From Winogradskyella jejuensis (GTDB lineage: Bacteria > Bacteroidota > Bacteroidia > Flavobacteriales > Flavobacteriaceae), in NCBI RefSeq assembly GCF_900129745.1, contig NZ_FQWS01000001.1, forward strand, positions 1,488,001-1,552,000: 64,000 bases of DNA. The letters are read 5' to 3'. Under the pieces are notes generated by a model, which was not told the origin of the DNA, made no database searches, and saw nothing but the letters and a program-made list of their open reading frames with translations. Each line of letters opens with the position of its first letter. The stretch's first letter is position 1. Of this stretch, positions 1 to 8,245 are shown one piece after another. Made by a program: the position numbers and the translations under genes.

Positions 1-2
1 GC

Positions 3-593
3 ATACCACATATCAGTAGTTATGCATTAACGGTTGAGCCTAAAACTGCATTAGCATCGTTTATAGAAAAAGGTATAATTGATGATGTGGATGATGAGTT
101 GGCGCATGCGCAATTCAATATTTTAAAAGACAAATTAGAGACTAAAGGCTTTGTGCATTACGAGTTGTCAAATTTTGGTAAGGAAGGCTATTTTAGTAAA
201 AACAATACAGCCTATTGGCAAGGTAAACCGTACATAGGCATTGGTCCTTCGGCACATTCGTTTAATGGTAGCCAACGCGGTTGGAATATTAGAAACAATA
301 GCAAATACATTAAGTCAATCGAAGAAGGTATTTTACCAATTGAGATTGAAAATTTAACCAAAACAGACCGTTATAACGAGTATGTAATGACAGGTCTTAG
401 AACCATGTTTGGAGTCTCCATCGAGAAAGTCGAAACTGAATTTGGTGAAAGCTACAAAGATCATCTTTTGAAATATGCTGAAATTTTTATTCAACAACAA
501 TTGTTGTATATTGAAAATAATCATTTAAAAACCACGAAAAAAGGTATGTTTTTAAGCGATGGAATTTCTTCTGAATTATTTAAACTGAATTAA
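3..593 (+). CDS. hemW: HemW-like radical SAM heme chaperone, C-terminal part (5' end outside window)
   Basis: The reading frame is open from the first bases of the window, so the N-terminus with the radical SAM CxxxCxxC motif lies outside. The visible part starts with a PHISSYALTVEP stretch typical of HemW (formerly mis-named oxygen-independent coproporphyrinogen III oxidase) and continues through the YELSNF and IGIGPSAHSF motifs into the C-terminal HemW domain (TGLRTMFGVS). HemW is a cytoplasmic heme-trafficking protein. An internal ATG at 87 is not the start, because the conserved motif lies upstream of it. The gene ends 2 nt before the next one, so the two may be cotranscribed. Identification is by motif recognition; no catalytic residue can be checked in the visible part. 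Confidence 0.9.
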   Translation: MPHISSYALTVEPKTALASFIEKGIIDDVDDELAHAQFNILKDKLETKGFVHYELSNFGKEGYFSKNNTAYWQGKPYIGIGPSAHSFNGSQRGWNIRNNSKYIKSIEEGILPIEIENLTKTDRYNEYVMTGLRTMFGVSIEKVETEFGESYKDHLLKYAEIFIQQQLLYIENNHLKTTKKGMFLSDGISSELFKLN

Positions 594-595
594 TC

Positions 596-1345
596 TTGAT
601 AGCAACAATACAATACAATTCTAGAAAATTAAATATAGATTTATCCAAACCCTTAGATATTTCTATCCCCATACGTCACGGCGTAAAAAACGTCAACGCT
701 TGGTATATCGGTCCTCCAAAGATTGAAGCAGAAGTTTATGATAATGAAGCAATTAGCGTTGCTGAAGGCGCTTCGGTTAATTTTAATACAATAACGTTTA
801 ATCCGCATGCTCACGGCACACATACCGAAACGGTTGGGCATATTACAGAAAAACCGTATCCGATTACCAAAGTGTTTAAATCGTCTTTTTTTCTAGCTGA
901 AGTTATTAGTGTAGCACCAGAAAAACTAATGAAAGACCACATTATTTCGGCAAAACAATTGCAATTTGCTATTGGTAATAAAAAACGAGACGCCTTAATT
1001 GTTAGGACATTGCCAAATATGAAAGACAAAAAGACCATGCAATATTCTAATACAAATTGGGTCTATTTTACAGAAGATGCTATTAAGTTACTAGTAAAAA
1101 AAGGGATTAAGCATCTACTTATAGATTTGCCAAGCATAGATAGAGAAAGAGATGGAGGTGAACTTAGAGGGCACAATGCTTTTTGGAATACATCTGGCGA
1201 ACTCCGATTAGATGCAACAATTACAGAATTTATTTATGTGCCAAACAAAATAGAAGACGGGACTTATATGCTTAATCTTCAAATTGCTCCATTTGAAAAT
1301 GATGCGTCACCAAGTCGTCCAGTTTTATATAAAATTTTAGAGTAA
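596..1345 (+). CDS. Cyclase-family (kynurenine formamidase-like) metal-dependent hydrolase
   Basis: A 249-residue protein of the cyclase family (PF04199), whose members include bacterial kynurenine formamidases and other metal-dependent amide or ester hydrolases. The family metal-binding signature is visible as HAHGTHTETVGH at about residues 65-76. A late IDLPSIDR segment and a GHNAFW segment also fit the family. The start is a TTG directly after the hemW stop; no in-frame ATG precedes the conserved N-terminal LDISIPIRHG, so TTG is accepted. No tryptophan-catabolism gene is nearby, so the substrate is unknown and the kynurenine assignment is only by family. Confidence 0.82.
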   Translation: MIATIQYNSRKLNIDLSKPLDISIPIRHGVKNVNAWYIGPPKIEAEVYDNEAISVAEGASVNFNTITFNPHAHGTHTETVGHITEKPYPITKVFKSSFFLAEVISVAPEKLMKDHIISAKQLQFAIGNKKRDALIVRTLPNMKDKKTMQYSNTNWVYFTEDAIKLLVKKGIKHLLIDLPSIDRERDGGELRGHNAFWNTSGELRLDATITEFIYVPNKIEDGTYMLNLQIAPFENDASPSRPVLYKILE

Positions 1346-1362
1346 ATTTATTTCCGATTGTC

Positions 1363-1383
1363 GCGCTGAGCTTGTCGAAGCGC
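1363..1383. repeat. REP-like intergenic hairpin (CTGAGCTTGTCGAAG type), copy 1
   Basis: Arms GCGCT and AGCGC enclose the loop core GAGCTTGTCGA. The CTGAGC..GTCGAAG core recurs at 16.78 kb and 33.83 kb in this window. Elements with this core are abundant between genes in Flavobacteriaceae genomes (from general knowledge). Confidence 0.6.
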
Positions 1384-1423
1384 TTTCGGAGAGTTGATTC
1401 GGTAGCTATATTAAAATCTATAA

Positions 1424-2032
1424 ATGGAAACATTTTTCATCATAATCATAAGTATATTAGTCACTCTAGGCATAGTGACACTAATAAAACAATGGCGAAG
1501 TACAAAGAAAACAAACGAGCAGTCTATCATTCTTTTAGATAAGATAAAGCGCGTTTGTAAGTTCATTACGGTCGAAGGCGATTTTGCGGATATTTACCAT
1601 TACGAAGATGTAAAGGAAAAATTTCTGAAATTGATTTCTAGTAAGAAAAAGGCACTAGTCGTCATCAATGCTAAAGCGCATGTTGGGTTTGATTTAAGTA
1701 AACTTAAAATGAATGCTGATGCGAACTCAAAACGCGTAGTGCTTACCCACTTTCCTCAACCAGAGGTATTGTCTATCGAAACCAACATTAATTATTACGA
1801 CAAAAAAGACGGTATGTTTAACAAATTTGAAGCTTCAGATTTAACAGACTTACATGTGCAAGCTAAAGCCCATATACAAGAAAAAATACCAGAGAGTGGT
1901 TTGTTTAATGTAGCTAGAGGTGAAGCTCTAGAAGCCATTCAACTTATAGAGTCTATTGTAGAAACTATTGGTTGGAAGCTGGATTATTCAGCATTAAAGA
2001 TTGAAACTGAAGATAAAAAACTTTTAGAATGA
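1424..2032 (+). CDS. DUF4230 domain-containing membrane-anchored protein
   Basis: A 202-residue protein with one N-terminal transmembrane segment (about residues 4-22, FFIIIISILVTLGIVTLI) followed by a soluble domain. The soluble part resembles DUF4230: a VCKFITVEG strand early on, then KKALVVINAKAHVGFDLSKL, FPQPEVLSIE and NYYDKKDGMFN segments, and a helical C-terminus. The family function is unknown. A role at the membrane is inferred only from the anchor. Its TGA stop overlaps the ATG of the next gene (ATGA), suggesting translational coupling. The start is the ATG placed directly before the hydrophobic segment. Confidence 0.8.
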   Translation: METFFIIIISILVTLGIVTLIKQWRSTKKTNEQSIILLDKIKRVCKFITVEGDFADIYHYEDVKEKFLKLISSKKKALVVINAKAHVGFDLSKLKMNADANSKRVVLTHFPQPEVLSIETNINYYDKKDGMFNKFEASDLTDLHVQAKAHIQEKIPESGLFNVARGEALEAIQLIESIVETIGWKLDYSALKIETEDKKLLE

Positions 2033-2388
2033 ACATCGAGCAATTCCGAGACTATTGCGTGAATAAAAAGGAAGTCACTGAGCATTTTCCGTTTGATGAA
2101 GATACGCTCGTATTTAAAGTCTGCAACAAAATGTTTGCCTTGGCGTCATTAAAAAAATGGGAAGAGGGAAATCCGTTTATAAACCTTAAGTGCAATCCAG
2201 ATTATGCGCAAGAACTTCGTGCGGAATATGATGGTGTTCAGCCAGGTTACCATATGCATAAGCAACAATGGAATTCCGTTTACGTAAATAGTGATGTGCC
2301 TACAAAACTAATTGCATCGTTGATTGACCACTCTTACGACCTGATAGTTCAGAAATTACCAAAGAAGGATAGAACACGAATACAGTAG
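2029..2388 (+). CDS. MmcQ/YjbR family protein
   Basis: A 119-residue protein of the MmcQ/YjbR family, small proteins with a CyaY-like double-wing fold proposed to bind DNA. The recognisable parts are the N-terminal REYC-like segment (FRDYCVNKKEVTEHFPF), the central FKVCNKMFALASL, INLKCNP, and the closing GYHMHKQQWNSVYV followed by a terminal helix. Length is normal for the family. It overlaps the upstream DUF4230 gene by 4 nt. The biological role is not established. Confidence 0.88.
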   Translation: MNIEQFRDYCVNKKEVTEHFPFDEDTLVFKVCNKMFALASLKKWEEGNPFINLKCNPDYAQELRAEYDGVQPGYHMHKQQWNSVYVNSDVPTKLIASLIDHSYDLIVQKLPKKDRTRIQ

Positions 2389-2394
2389 CTGTCT

Positions 2395-2454
2395 TATGTC
2401 TTTCGACATAACTATACTTATTTTTAAGATAAGTAAATGCAATTAAGAAATTGC
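2395..2454 (+). other. Cluster of three short perfect hairpins in the leader of the hydroxyproline operon
   Basis: Between the preceding stop (2388) and the deaminase ATG (2484) are three consecutive inverted repeats with 6-bp perfect arms. They are TATGTC/GACATA (2395-2410), ACTTAT/ATAAGT (2416-2434) and GCAATT/AATTGC (2439-2454). The first could be a weak terminator-like hairpin of the upstream gene; the others are AT-rich and could be structural or chance. No known riboswitch was recognised. Confidence 0.35.
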
Positions 2455-2483
2455 TTAGTTTCACTACTCAAAAAATAAATATT

Positions 2484-3440
2484 ATGAGTTCTAAATGGGA
2501 TGGTGTAATGCCTGCAGTATTTACATGGTTAAAAGAGTCAAAATCTGGTGCTCTTGAGATTGACTTTGGTACAACACAGAAACAGGCAGCAGATGTTTTA
2601 AAAACTCAAGGAAATGGTGGTAGCAGAATGAGCGGACTTGTTGGTTCTGGTACGTTAGGTGAGAATAGTTACTTGAGCACAAAACAGCGTCTGTCTTTAT
2701 TGGAAGCACTTTCTGAGGTTTCTAAAGAATATAATGTTCCTTTAATCAGTGGAGCTGCAGCAGAAACTAAAGAACAACTTGCCAAAATCGTAAAAGGACT
2801 TGCAAAAGTTGGCGTTGATACAGTTATGGTCATGCCACCAAAAACGAAGGCGATTCCTTCTGATAAAGAAATGTATGAGTATTATGCACTTTCTGAAGCA
2901 ACTGCAAATGATGTTGGTGTAACAATTATGCCTTATAACAATCCTGATGCTGCAGGTTATCATCCGCTATCAACAGACCTCCTTTTAAGGCTTTCTGTTC
3001 TTCCTAAGGTAACTGCGCTTAAAATATCGACCATCGATGTTTCAATTATTGAAACGTTGATGTTAGAAAACAAAGATTTAAAGATTTTGGCAGGAGTAGA
3101 TACAGTTACTGTGCATGCAGGACTTGCTGGAGCTTGTGGCGGAATTACAGGTGTAGGCGTTATTTTCCCAAAAGCAAGTGTTACAATGCAAGAGTATATT
3201 TCAAACGGAGAATGGGATAAAGCAAACAAAATTTCGCAGGCTTTAAATTCCTTGTCTTATCTAGATGCTCAGCCGCTGTTGATGGAATATCTTAAGCTTG
3301 CTATGGGAATACATCATAACGATATTGCTGGAGGACTGCGTACCTTTGGTAAGAAATTAACTCAAAAGCAAATTGATGATGTCCGCGCTAGATATATTCT
3401 GGCAAAAGAAAGGCTTGAAGTTCTGGACTTAATATCTTGA
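2484..3440 (+). CDS. Dihydrodipicolinate synthase-family protein, probable 1-pyrroline-4-hydroxy-2-carboxylate deaminase
   Basis: A 318-residue class I aldolase-type TIM barrel of the DapA/NAL family. The family tyrosine is seen at about residue 151 (MPYNNP) and the Schiff-base lysine at about 180 (VTALKIST). A GSGTLGE loop sits where DapA has GTTGE. The gene is followed at once by a semialdehyde dehydrogenase, a hydroxyproline epimerase and an FAD-dependent oxidase. Context therefore makes lysine biosynthesis unlikely and points to the deaminase that turns pyrroline-4-hydroxy-2-carboxylate into 2-oxoglutarate semialdehyde. The ATG at 2484 is preferred over an in-frame TTG at 2451, which lies inside a leader hairpin and adds residues absent from the family. 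The exact reaction is inferred from gene order. Confidence 0.85.
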   Translation: MSSKWDGVMPAVFTWLKESKSGALEIDFGTTQKQAADVLKTQGNGGSRMSGLVGSGTLGENSYLSTKQRLSLLEALSEVSKEYNVPLISGAAAETKEQLAKIVKGLAKVGVDTVMVMPPKTKAIPSDKEMYEYYALSEATANDVGVTIMPYNNPDAAGYHPLSTDLLLRLSVLPKVTALKISTIDVSIIETLMLENKDLKILAGVDTVTVHAGLAGACGGITGVGVIFPKASVTMQEYISNGEWDKANKISQALNSLSYLDAQPLLMEYLKLAMGIHHNDIAGGLRTFGKKLTQKQIDDVRARYILAKERLEVLDLIS

Positions 3441-3476
3441 TGTTTTCAAATATCCAAATATTAAAAATTAGTAAAT

Positions 3477-5063
3477 ATGATTACAGGAAAAAACTATATA
3501 GGCTCAAAGCTATCAGCAAAAGGAAGTAAAACGTATAAAACGTTTAATCCAGAATTAAATATTGAAAATGAACCTATTTATACCGAGGCAACGATAAGTG
3601 AAATTAATGAAGCAACCCAATTAGCTACAGAAGCATTTGAAACTTATAAAGCGGTTTCTGGTGAGAAAAAAGCAAAGTTTTTAAGAGCTATTGCTGATGA
3701 AATTCTAGCATTAGATGATACTTTAATTAAGACGTATTGTTCTGAAACAGGTCTCCCAGAAGGAAGAGCAAAAGGTGAAAGAGGAAGAACCGTAGGTCAA
3801 CTAAGAAGTTTTGCCGATTTGGTAGAAGAAGGTTCTTGGGTAGAAGCATCTATCGATACAGCGCAGCCCAATAGAGAACCCATGCCAAAACCAGACCTCC
3901 GAAAACTATTAGTGCCTCTAGGACCAGTCGTGGTCTTTGGAGCAAGTAATTTTCCATTAGCCTATTCAACTGCTGGTGGCGATACAGCCGCAGCATTGGC
4001 TTCTGGCTGTCCAGTAATCGTAAAATCCCATCCAATGCATGCAGGAACAGGAGAATTGGTAGCAAGTGCTATTATTAAAGCAGCTGAGGCCACTGGTATG
4101 CCAAACGGGGTGTTTTCTAATATTAATAGCAGTGGTATTGACGTTGGCGCGCAACTTGTAAAACATCCACAAGTAAAGGCTGTTGGTTTTACAGGAAGTA
4201 TAAAAGGTGGTCGAGCTTTATATGATTTAGCAGCTCAGCGTGAAGAACCTATACCTGTTTTTGCAGAAATGGGAAGTATAAACCCTGTCGTAATACTGCC
4301 AGCAGCACTTAATAACCGAAGTGAAGCACTTGCAGAAACTTATGCTAATTCTATCACTTTGGGAACAGGACAGTTTTGTACAAATCCAGGTCTCATTCTT
4401 GGTATTAAAAGTCAGTCGCTTTCTGATTTTGTGTCAAGTTTATCCAATGCCATATTAGAAAAAGAGCCAACCTGTATGCTGCATCCTAATATTCATGAGG
4501 CTTATCAAACTAAAAAAGAAAAAGTAATGTCTCAGACCGATACTGCAATTACGGCTAATCTTAATTCAGATACAAAACCTAATTATGCTAGTCAGGCAGT
4601 CGTAACAGTAGATGGCGGAACATTTTTAAAAAATCCAATATTGCATCAAGAAGTTTTTGGGCCATTTTCTATGGTTGTACAGTGTGATGACGTTGACCAA
4701 TTAGAAGCCGTTATTTCTAATTTAGAAGGACAACTCACAGGTACGTTAATAGCAGATTCAGATGAAGCTTCAGAGTATTCAGGAGTTATTTCTGCTTTAC
4801 AAAACAGAGTTGGACGTATCATCTATAACGGCGTTCCTACAGGAGTTGAGGTTTGTCCGTCAATGGTACATGGCGGTCCGTATCCATCTTCAACGGACAG
4901 TCGTTTTACCGCTGTTGGTATCCATTCTATAAAACGATGGGTAAGACCGTTTAGTTATCAAGATTGGCCAAATGAATTACTTCCAGACGAATTAAAAAAT
5001 GAAAATCCTTTAGGAATTTCTAGATTGGTAAATAATAGTCAAACTAAAGCAGCGATTGAGTAA
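3477..5063 (+). CDS. Aldehyde dehydrogenase, probable 2-oxoglutarate semialdehyde dehydrogenase
   Basis: A 528-residue NAD(P)-dependent aldehyde dehydrogenase. Visible catalytic residues are Asn158 (FGASNFP), Glu264 (FAEMGSINP) and the nucleophile Cys301 (GQFCTNPG); the cofactor-loop GFTGS is at about 237-241. The length and the TAGGDTAAALASGCPVIVK segment match the bacterial 2,5-dioxovalerate (2-oxoglutarate semialdehyde) dehydrogenase subgroup. In the hydroxyproline pathway this is the last step, giving 2-oxoglutarate. Its TAA is followed directly by the ATG of the epimerase with no spacer, so the genes are one operon. The cofactor preference (NADP is usual in the subgroup) cannot be read from the sequence. 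Confidence 0.9.
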   Translation: MITGKNYIGSKLSAKGSKTYKTFNPELNIENEPIYTEATISEINEATQLATEAFETYKAVSGEKKAKFLRAIADEILALDDTLIKTYCSETGLPEGRAKGERGRTVGQLRSFADLVEEGSWVEASIDTAQPNREPMPKPDLRKLLVPLGPVVVFGASNFPLAYSTAGGDTAAALASGCPVIVKSHPMHAGTGELVASAIIKAAEATGMPNGVFSNINSSGIDVGAQLVKHPQVKAVGFTGSIKGGRALYDLAAQREEPIPVFAEMGSINPVVILPAALNNRSEALAETYANSITLGTGQFCTNPGLILGIKSQSLSDFVSSLSNAILEKEPTCMLHPNIHEAYQTKKEKVMSQTDTAITANLNSDTKPNYASQAVVTVDGGTFLKNPILHQEVFGPFSMVVQCDDVDQLEAVISNLEGQLTGTLIADSDEASEYSGVISALQNRVGRIIYNGVPTGVEVCPSMVHGGPYPSSTDSRFTAVGIHSIKRWVRPFSYQDWPNELLPDELKNENPLGISRLVNNSQTKAAIE

Positions 5064-6074
5064 ATGGCTAAAAATACTTTTGTTTGTATAGATGCGCATA
5101 CCTGCGGAAATCCGGTTAGAGTGGTTAAAAGTGGAGGTCCAGAGCTTGTTGGTGATACAATGAGTGAGAAGCGTCAACATTTTTTAAAAGAATACGATTG
5201 GATTCGTAAAGGCTTGATGTTCGAGCCTCGTGGTCATGACATGATGAGTGGCAGTATTTTATATCCACCGCACAATCCAGAAAATGATTTTGCCATTCTA
5301 TTTATAGAAACTTCGGGTTGTTTGCCAATGTGTGGTCATGGTACTATTGGCACCATTACAATTGCTATTGAAGAAGGTTTAATTACACCAAAAACGCCAG
5401 GAAAGATAAGAATGGAAGCACCGGCAGGTTTGGTAGAAATCGAATACCAACAAACCGGTGAAAAAGTAGATTGGGTAAAACTAACGAACGTAAAAAGTTA
5501 TTTGGCAGCAGAAGGATTATCTGTAGACTGTCCAACTTTGGGTAAGCTTAAATTCGACGTGGCTTACGGTGGTAATTTTTATGCGATTATAGACCCGCAG
5601 GAAAATTTTTCAGGTATTCAAGATTATACAGCAAGCGAAATTATTGGATTTTCTCAAAAACTCAGACCACTTATTAACGAGAAGTATCCTAACTATTTTA
5701 TTCATCCAGAAAATAAAACCATTAGAGATGTTTCACATCTATTATGGACAGGCACACCTTTAGACAAAAACTCTCATGGAAGAAATGCCGTATTTTATGG
5801 CGATAAAGCCATAGACAGAAGTCCTTGTGGAACAGGAACATCAGCACGTTTGGCACAACTTTTCGCCAAAGGTCAATTAAAGGTTGGAGAACCTTTTATT
5901 CACGAAAGTTTTATAGGAAGTAAATTTATCGGACGTGTTGAAGAGGTTACTAGTCTAGGTGATAAAAAAGCAATAATTCCAAGTATTCAAGGTTGGGCAA
6001 AAATTTATGGGCATAATACCATTACTATTGATGACGAGGATGACCCATATGCCCATGGTTTTCAAGTGATATAA
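5064..6074 (+). CDS. 4-hydroxyproline epimerase (proline racemase family)
   Basis: A 336-residue member of the proline racemase superfamily. Both catalytic cysteines are present: Cys90 in LPMCGHGT and Cys255 in SPCGTGTS. That pair separates two-base racemases/epimerases from trans-3-hydroxyproline dehydratases, where the first is Thr or Ser. With the neighbours it is expected to convert trans-4-hydroxy-L-proline to cis-4-hydroxy-D-proline. It starts immediately at the stop of the aldehyde dehydrogenase and ends 2 nt before the oxidase. Proline racemase activity is a formal alternative, but the operon context argues for the hydroxylated substrate. Confidence 0.92.
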   Translation: MAKNTFVCIDAHTCGNPVRVVKSGGPELVGDTMSEKRQHFLKEYDWIRKGLMFEPRGHDMMSGSILYPPHNPENDFAILFIETSGCLPMCGHGTIGTITIAIEEGLITPKTPGKIRMEAPAGLVEIEYQQTGEKVDWVKLTNVKSYLAAEGLSVDCPTLGKLKFDVAYGGNFYAIIDPQENFSGIQDYTASEIIGFSQKLRPLINEKYPNYFIHPENKTIRDVSHLLWTGTPLDKNSHGRNAVFYGDKAIDRSPCGTGTSARLAQLFAKGQLKVGEPFIHESFIGSKFIGRVEEVTSLGDKKAIIPSIQGWAKIYGHNTITIDDEDDPYAHGFQVI

Positions 6075-6076
6075 AT

Positions 6077-7324
6077 ATGTCTAAACAAGTAATTATTATT
6101 GGTGGCGGAATCATAGGATTATGTTCTGCATATTATCTTCAAAAAGAAGGCTGTAGTGTCACGGTAATCGATAAATCAAATTTTTCGTCAGGAGCATCGT
6201 ACGTTAATGCCGGATACATTACACCAAGTCATTTTATTCCATTAGCACAACCAGGAATTATTACAAAAGGCATAAAATGGATGTTTAATTCGGCGAGTCC
6301 TTTTTATGTAAAACCTAGGCTTGATGTCGATTTTTTAAAATGGGCTTGGGCTTTCAAATCCTCTTCAACAAAGGCAAAAGTCGAAAAAGCAATACCAGTA
6401 ATTAAAGACCTAAATTTATTAAGCCGAAGACTTTATGAGGATTTAAAAGATTCGGGAGATTTTAAGTTTCATTACGTACGCAAGGGATTATTAATGTGCT
6501 ATAAGTCCGAAAAGGTCGGAGAGGAAGAATGGCAAGTTGGGCAACGTGGCATACAAGAAGGTCTCAAAGTTGAAAATCTTTCAGTTTCAGAAGTCAAAAA
6601 ACTAGAGCCAGATGTAGATTTAGATATCAAAGGCGCCGTTTATTTTCATTCTGATGCGCACATGACACCTAATAATTTTATGCGGGATATGTTGAGTCAT
6701 TTAAAATCCGTTGGTGTCACGTTTTTTGAAAATGAAACCTTAGTTGATATAGAGGTAAATGCGAATTCAATAAGCAAAATTATTACAAATAATCAAGAGC
6801 TAGAAGCTGATGAGGTTGTGATGGCTGCTGGAAGCTGGAGCCAAAATCTATCTAAAAAACTAGATATTAAAATCCCACTTCAAGCAGGAAAAGGCTATTC
6901 AATAAATGTTGAAAAAGATACTGGAATTAAAATACCTTCAATTCTATGTGAAGCTAAAGTTGCCGTTACACCTATGGATGGTTTTACGCGCTTCGCAGGG
7001 ACTATGGAAATTGCTGGAATAAATCATAATATAAATCCTGTGCGTGTTAAAGCCATTGCAAAAGCAGCTAAGGATTATTACCCAAATATAACTATTAACT
7101 CGGAAGCTATTGATAATGCCAAATGCGGTTTAAGACCATGTTCACCAGACGGTTTGCCATATATTGGTAAATCTTCAAAATGCGAAAATTTAACTATAGC
7201 TACTGGCCATGCTATGATGGGTTGGAGTTTGGGACCAGCAACAGGAAAATTAGTTACTGAGATAATTAAGAAAGAGAAATATTCCATGCCAATTGAGGCG
7301 TTTCATCCGGATAGAAAATTTTAA
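6077..7324 (+). CDS. FAD-dependent oxidoreductase (DadA-like), probable D-hydroxyproline dehydrogenase
   Basis: A 415-residue D-amino-acid dehydrogenase-like flavoprotein. The N-terminus carries the FAD Rossmann motif IIGGGIIGLCSAYYLQKEG, followed by a SSGASYVNAG segment typical of DadA. A late GLRPCSPDGLPYIG and a GHAMMGWSLGPATGK segment complete the FAD domain. As the last gene of the operon it is the likely enzyme that oxidises cis-4-hydroxy-D-proline to pyrroline-4-hydroxy-2-carboxylate, feeding the first-gene deaminase. It has no signal peptide and is probably cytoplasmic or peripherally bound to the inner membrane. The electron acceptor is unknown. Confidence 0.87.
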   Translation: MSKQVIIIGGGIIGLCSAYYLQKEGCSVTVIDKSNFSSGASYVNAGYITPSHFIPLAQPGIITKGIKWMFNSASPFYVKPRLDVDFLKWAWAFKSSSTKAKVEKAIPVIKDLNLLSRRLYEDLKDSGDFKFHYVRKGLLMCYKSEKVGEEEWQVGQRGIQEGLKVENLSVSEVKKLEPDVDLDIKGAVYFHSDAHMTPNNFMRDMLSHLKSVGVTFFENETLVDIEVNANSISKIITNNQELEADEVVMAAGSWSQNLSKKLDIKIPLQAGKGYSINVEKDTGIKIPSILCEAKVAVTPMDGFTRFAGTMEIAGINHNINPVRVKAIAKAAKDYYPNITINSEAIDNAKCGLRPCSPDGLPYIGKSSKCENLTIATGHAMMGWSLGPATGKLVTEIIKKEKYSMPIEAFHPDRKF

Positions 7325-7352
7325 GATTTTCGCCTTATAATCATATTAAAAT

Positions 7353-7360
7353 TATCTTTG
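7353..7360 (+). promoter_or_regulatory. Candidate Bacteroidota -7 box (TATCTTTG) before the PhnA-like gene
   Basis: It matches TAnnTTTG 18 nt before the ATG at 7378. No TTG is found at the usual -33 spacing, so support is partial. Confidence 0.4.
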
Positions 7361-7377
7361 AAGCTTCTATTAGTTAT

Positions 7378-7941
7378 ATGACTTCAGCAAAAGACTTAAA
7401 ACAGCGTAGCAATAATCAATGCGAGTTGTGTAGTGCAACAGAACATCTGTCGGTTTACGATATTCCCAATGCAAAAGAAAAAGCAATTTACGCCTGTAAT
7501 AATTGCATAGAGCAAATGGAAGACTCTGAGAAGATTGACCCTAACCATTGGCGCTGTCTTAACGATAGTATGTGGAGCGAGCACGATGCTGTAAAGATTG
7601 TGGCTTGGCGTATGCTTAATCGTGTAAATGAATCTTGGGCAGAAGATATGTTAGCTATGATGTATTTAGAAGATGAAACACTTGAATTGGCTAAAGCCGC
7701 TGGAGATGGAGAGGCTGACGAAAACCAGGTTATTCATCGCGATGTAAATGGTGTTGTCTTAGATACTGGCGACTCTGTGGTGTTGGTAAAAGATTTAAAG
7801 GTGAAAGGTTCTAGTATGGTTGCTAAACAAGGTACAGCTGTTAGAAATATTAGGCTCGATAGAGAAAATTCAGAATATATTGAAGGTAAAGTCGATGGAC
7901 AGCACATTGTGATAATCACGAAGTACGTAAAGAAACTATAA
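7378..7941 (+). CDS. PhnA/YjdM-family zinc-ribbon protein
   Basis: A 187-residue protein. The N-terminus is a zinc ribbon with two CxxC pairs (CELC and CNNC). The C-terminus is the PhnA domain: a VLDTGDSVVLVKDLKVKG segment, then KQGTAVRNIRL and a closing strand VIITKYVKK. Despite its name, PhnA/YjdM is not part of the phosphonate C-P lyase and its role is unclear. The middle (about residues 50-115) is an insert compared with short PhnA proteins. The stop overlaps the next ATG by one base (TAATG), so the two zinc-ribbon proteins are probably translationally coupled. Confidence 0.85.
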   Translation: MTSAKDLKQRSNNQCELCSATEHLSVYDIPNAKEKAIYACNNCIEQMEDSEKIDPNHWRCLNDSMWSEHDAVKIVAWRMLNRVNESWAEDMLAMMYLEDETLELAKAAGDGEADENQVIHRDVNGVVLDTGDSVVLVKDLKVKGSSMVAKQGTAVRNIRLDRENSEYIEGKVDGQHIVIITKYVKKL

Positions 7942-8201
7942 TGCTAGAAATTAGACCTACTTGCGAGAACTGTAATAAGCGTTTGCCTTTTGATGCTCAA
8001 GATGCTTATATCTGTACGTTTGAATGTACGTATTGTGCCGATTGTGTAGAAAAGCTAAAGCAAGTATGTCCTAATTGTGGTGGTGGTTTTGAAAAACGCC
8101 CAATAAGACCAGAACGGCTTCTAAAAAAATATCCGGTATCTACGACGATAGTGCATAAACCAGTTGATTTTGAGGTTCATTATTTGAAGATAAACAGATA
8201 A
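7941..8201 (+). CDS. DUF1272 small zinc-binding protein
   Basis: An 86-residue protein matching DUF1272: MLEIRPTCENCNKRLP, then CTFECTYCADCV and CPNCGGGFEKRPIRP. Eight cysteines arranged as CxxC pairs suggest two zinc sites in a treble-clef or ring-like fold. The family function is unknown. It shares one base with the stop of the PhnA-like gene. The last 25 or so residues (after RPERLLKKYP) extend past the usual domain. Confidence 0.9.
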   Translation: MLEIRPTCENCNKRLPFDAQDAYICTFECTYCADCVEKLKQVCPNCGGGFEKRPIRPERLLKKYPVSTTIVHKPVDFEVHYLKINR

Positions 8202-8245
8202 TTGATAGACTTCTAAAAGTCTAGAAATCTAATAATCTAATTCTT

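Noticed and set aside
8207..8222. Hairpin AGACTT-CTAA-AAGTCT after the DUF1272 gene
   Set aside because: A 6-bp stem with no T run after it; too weak to call a terminator.
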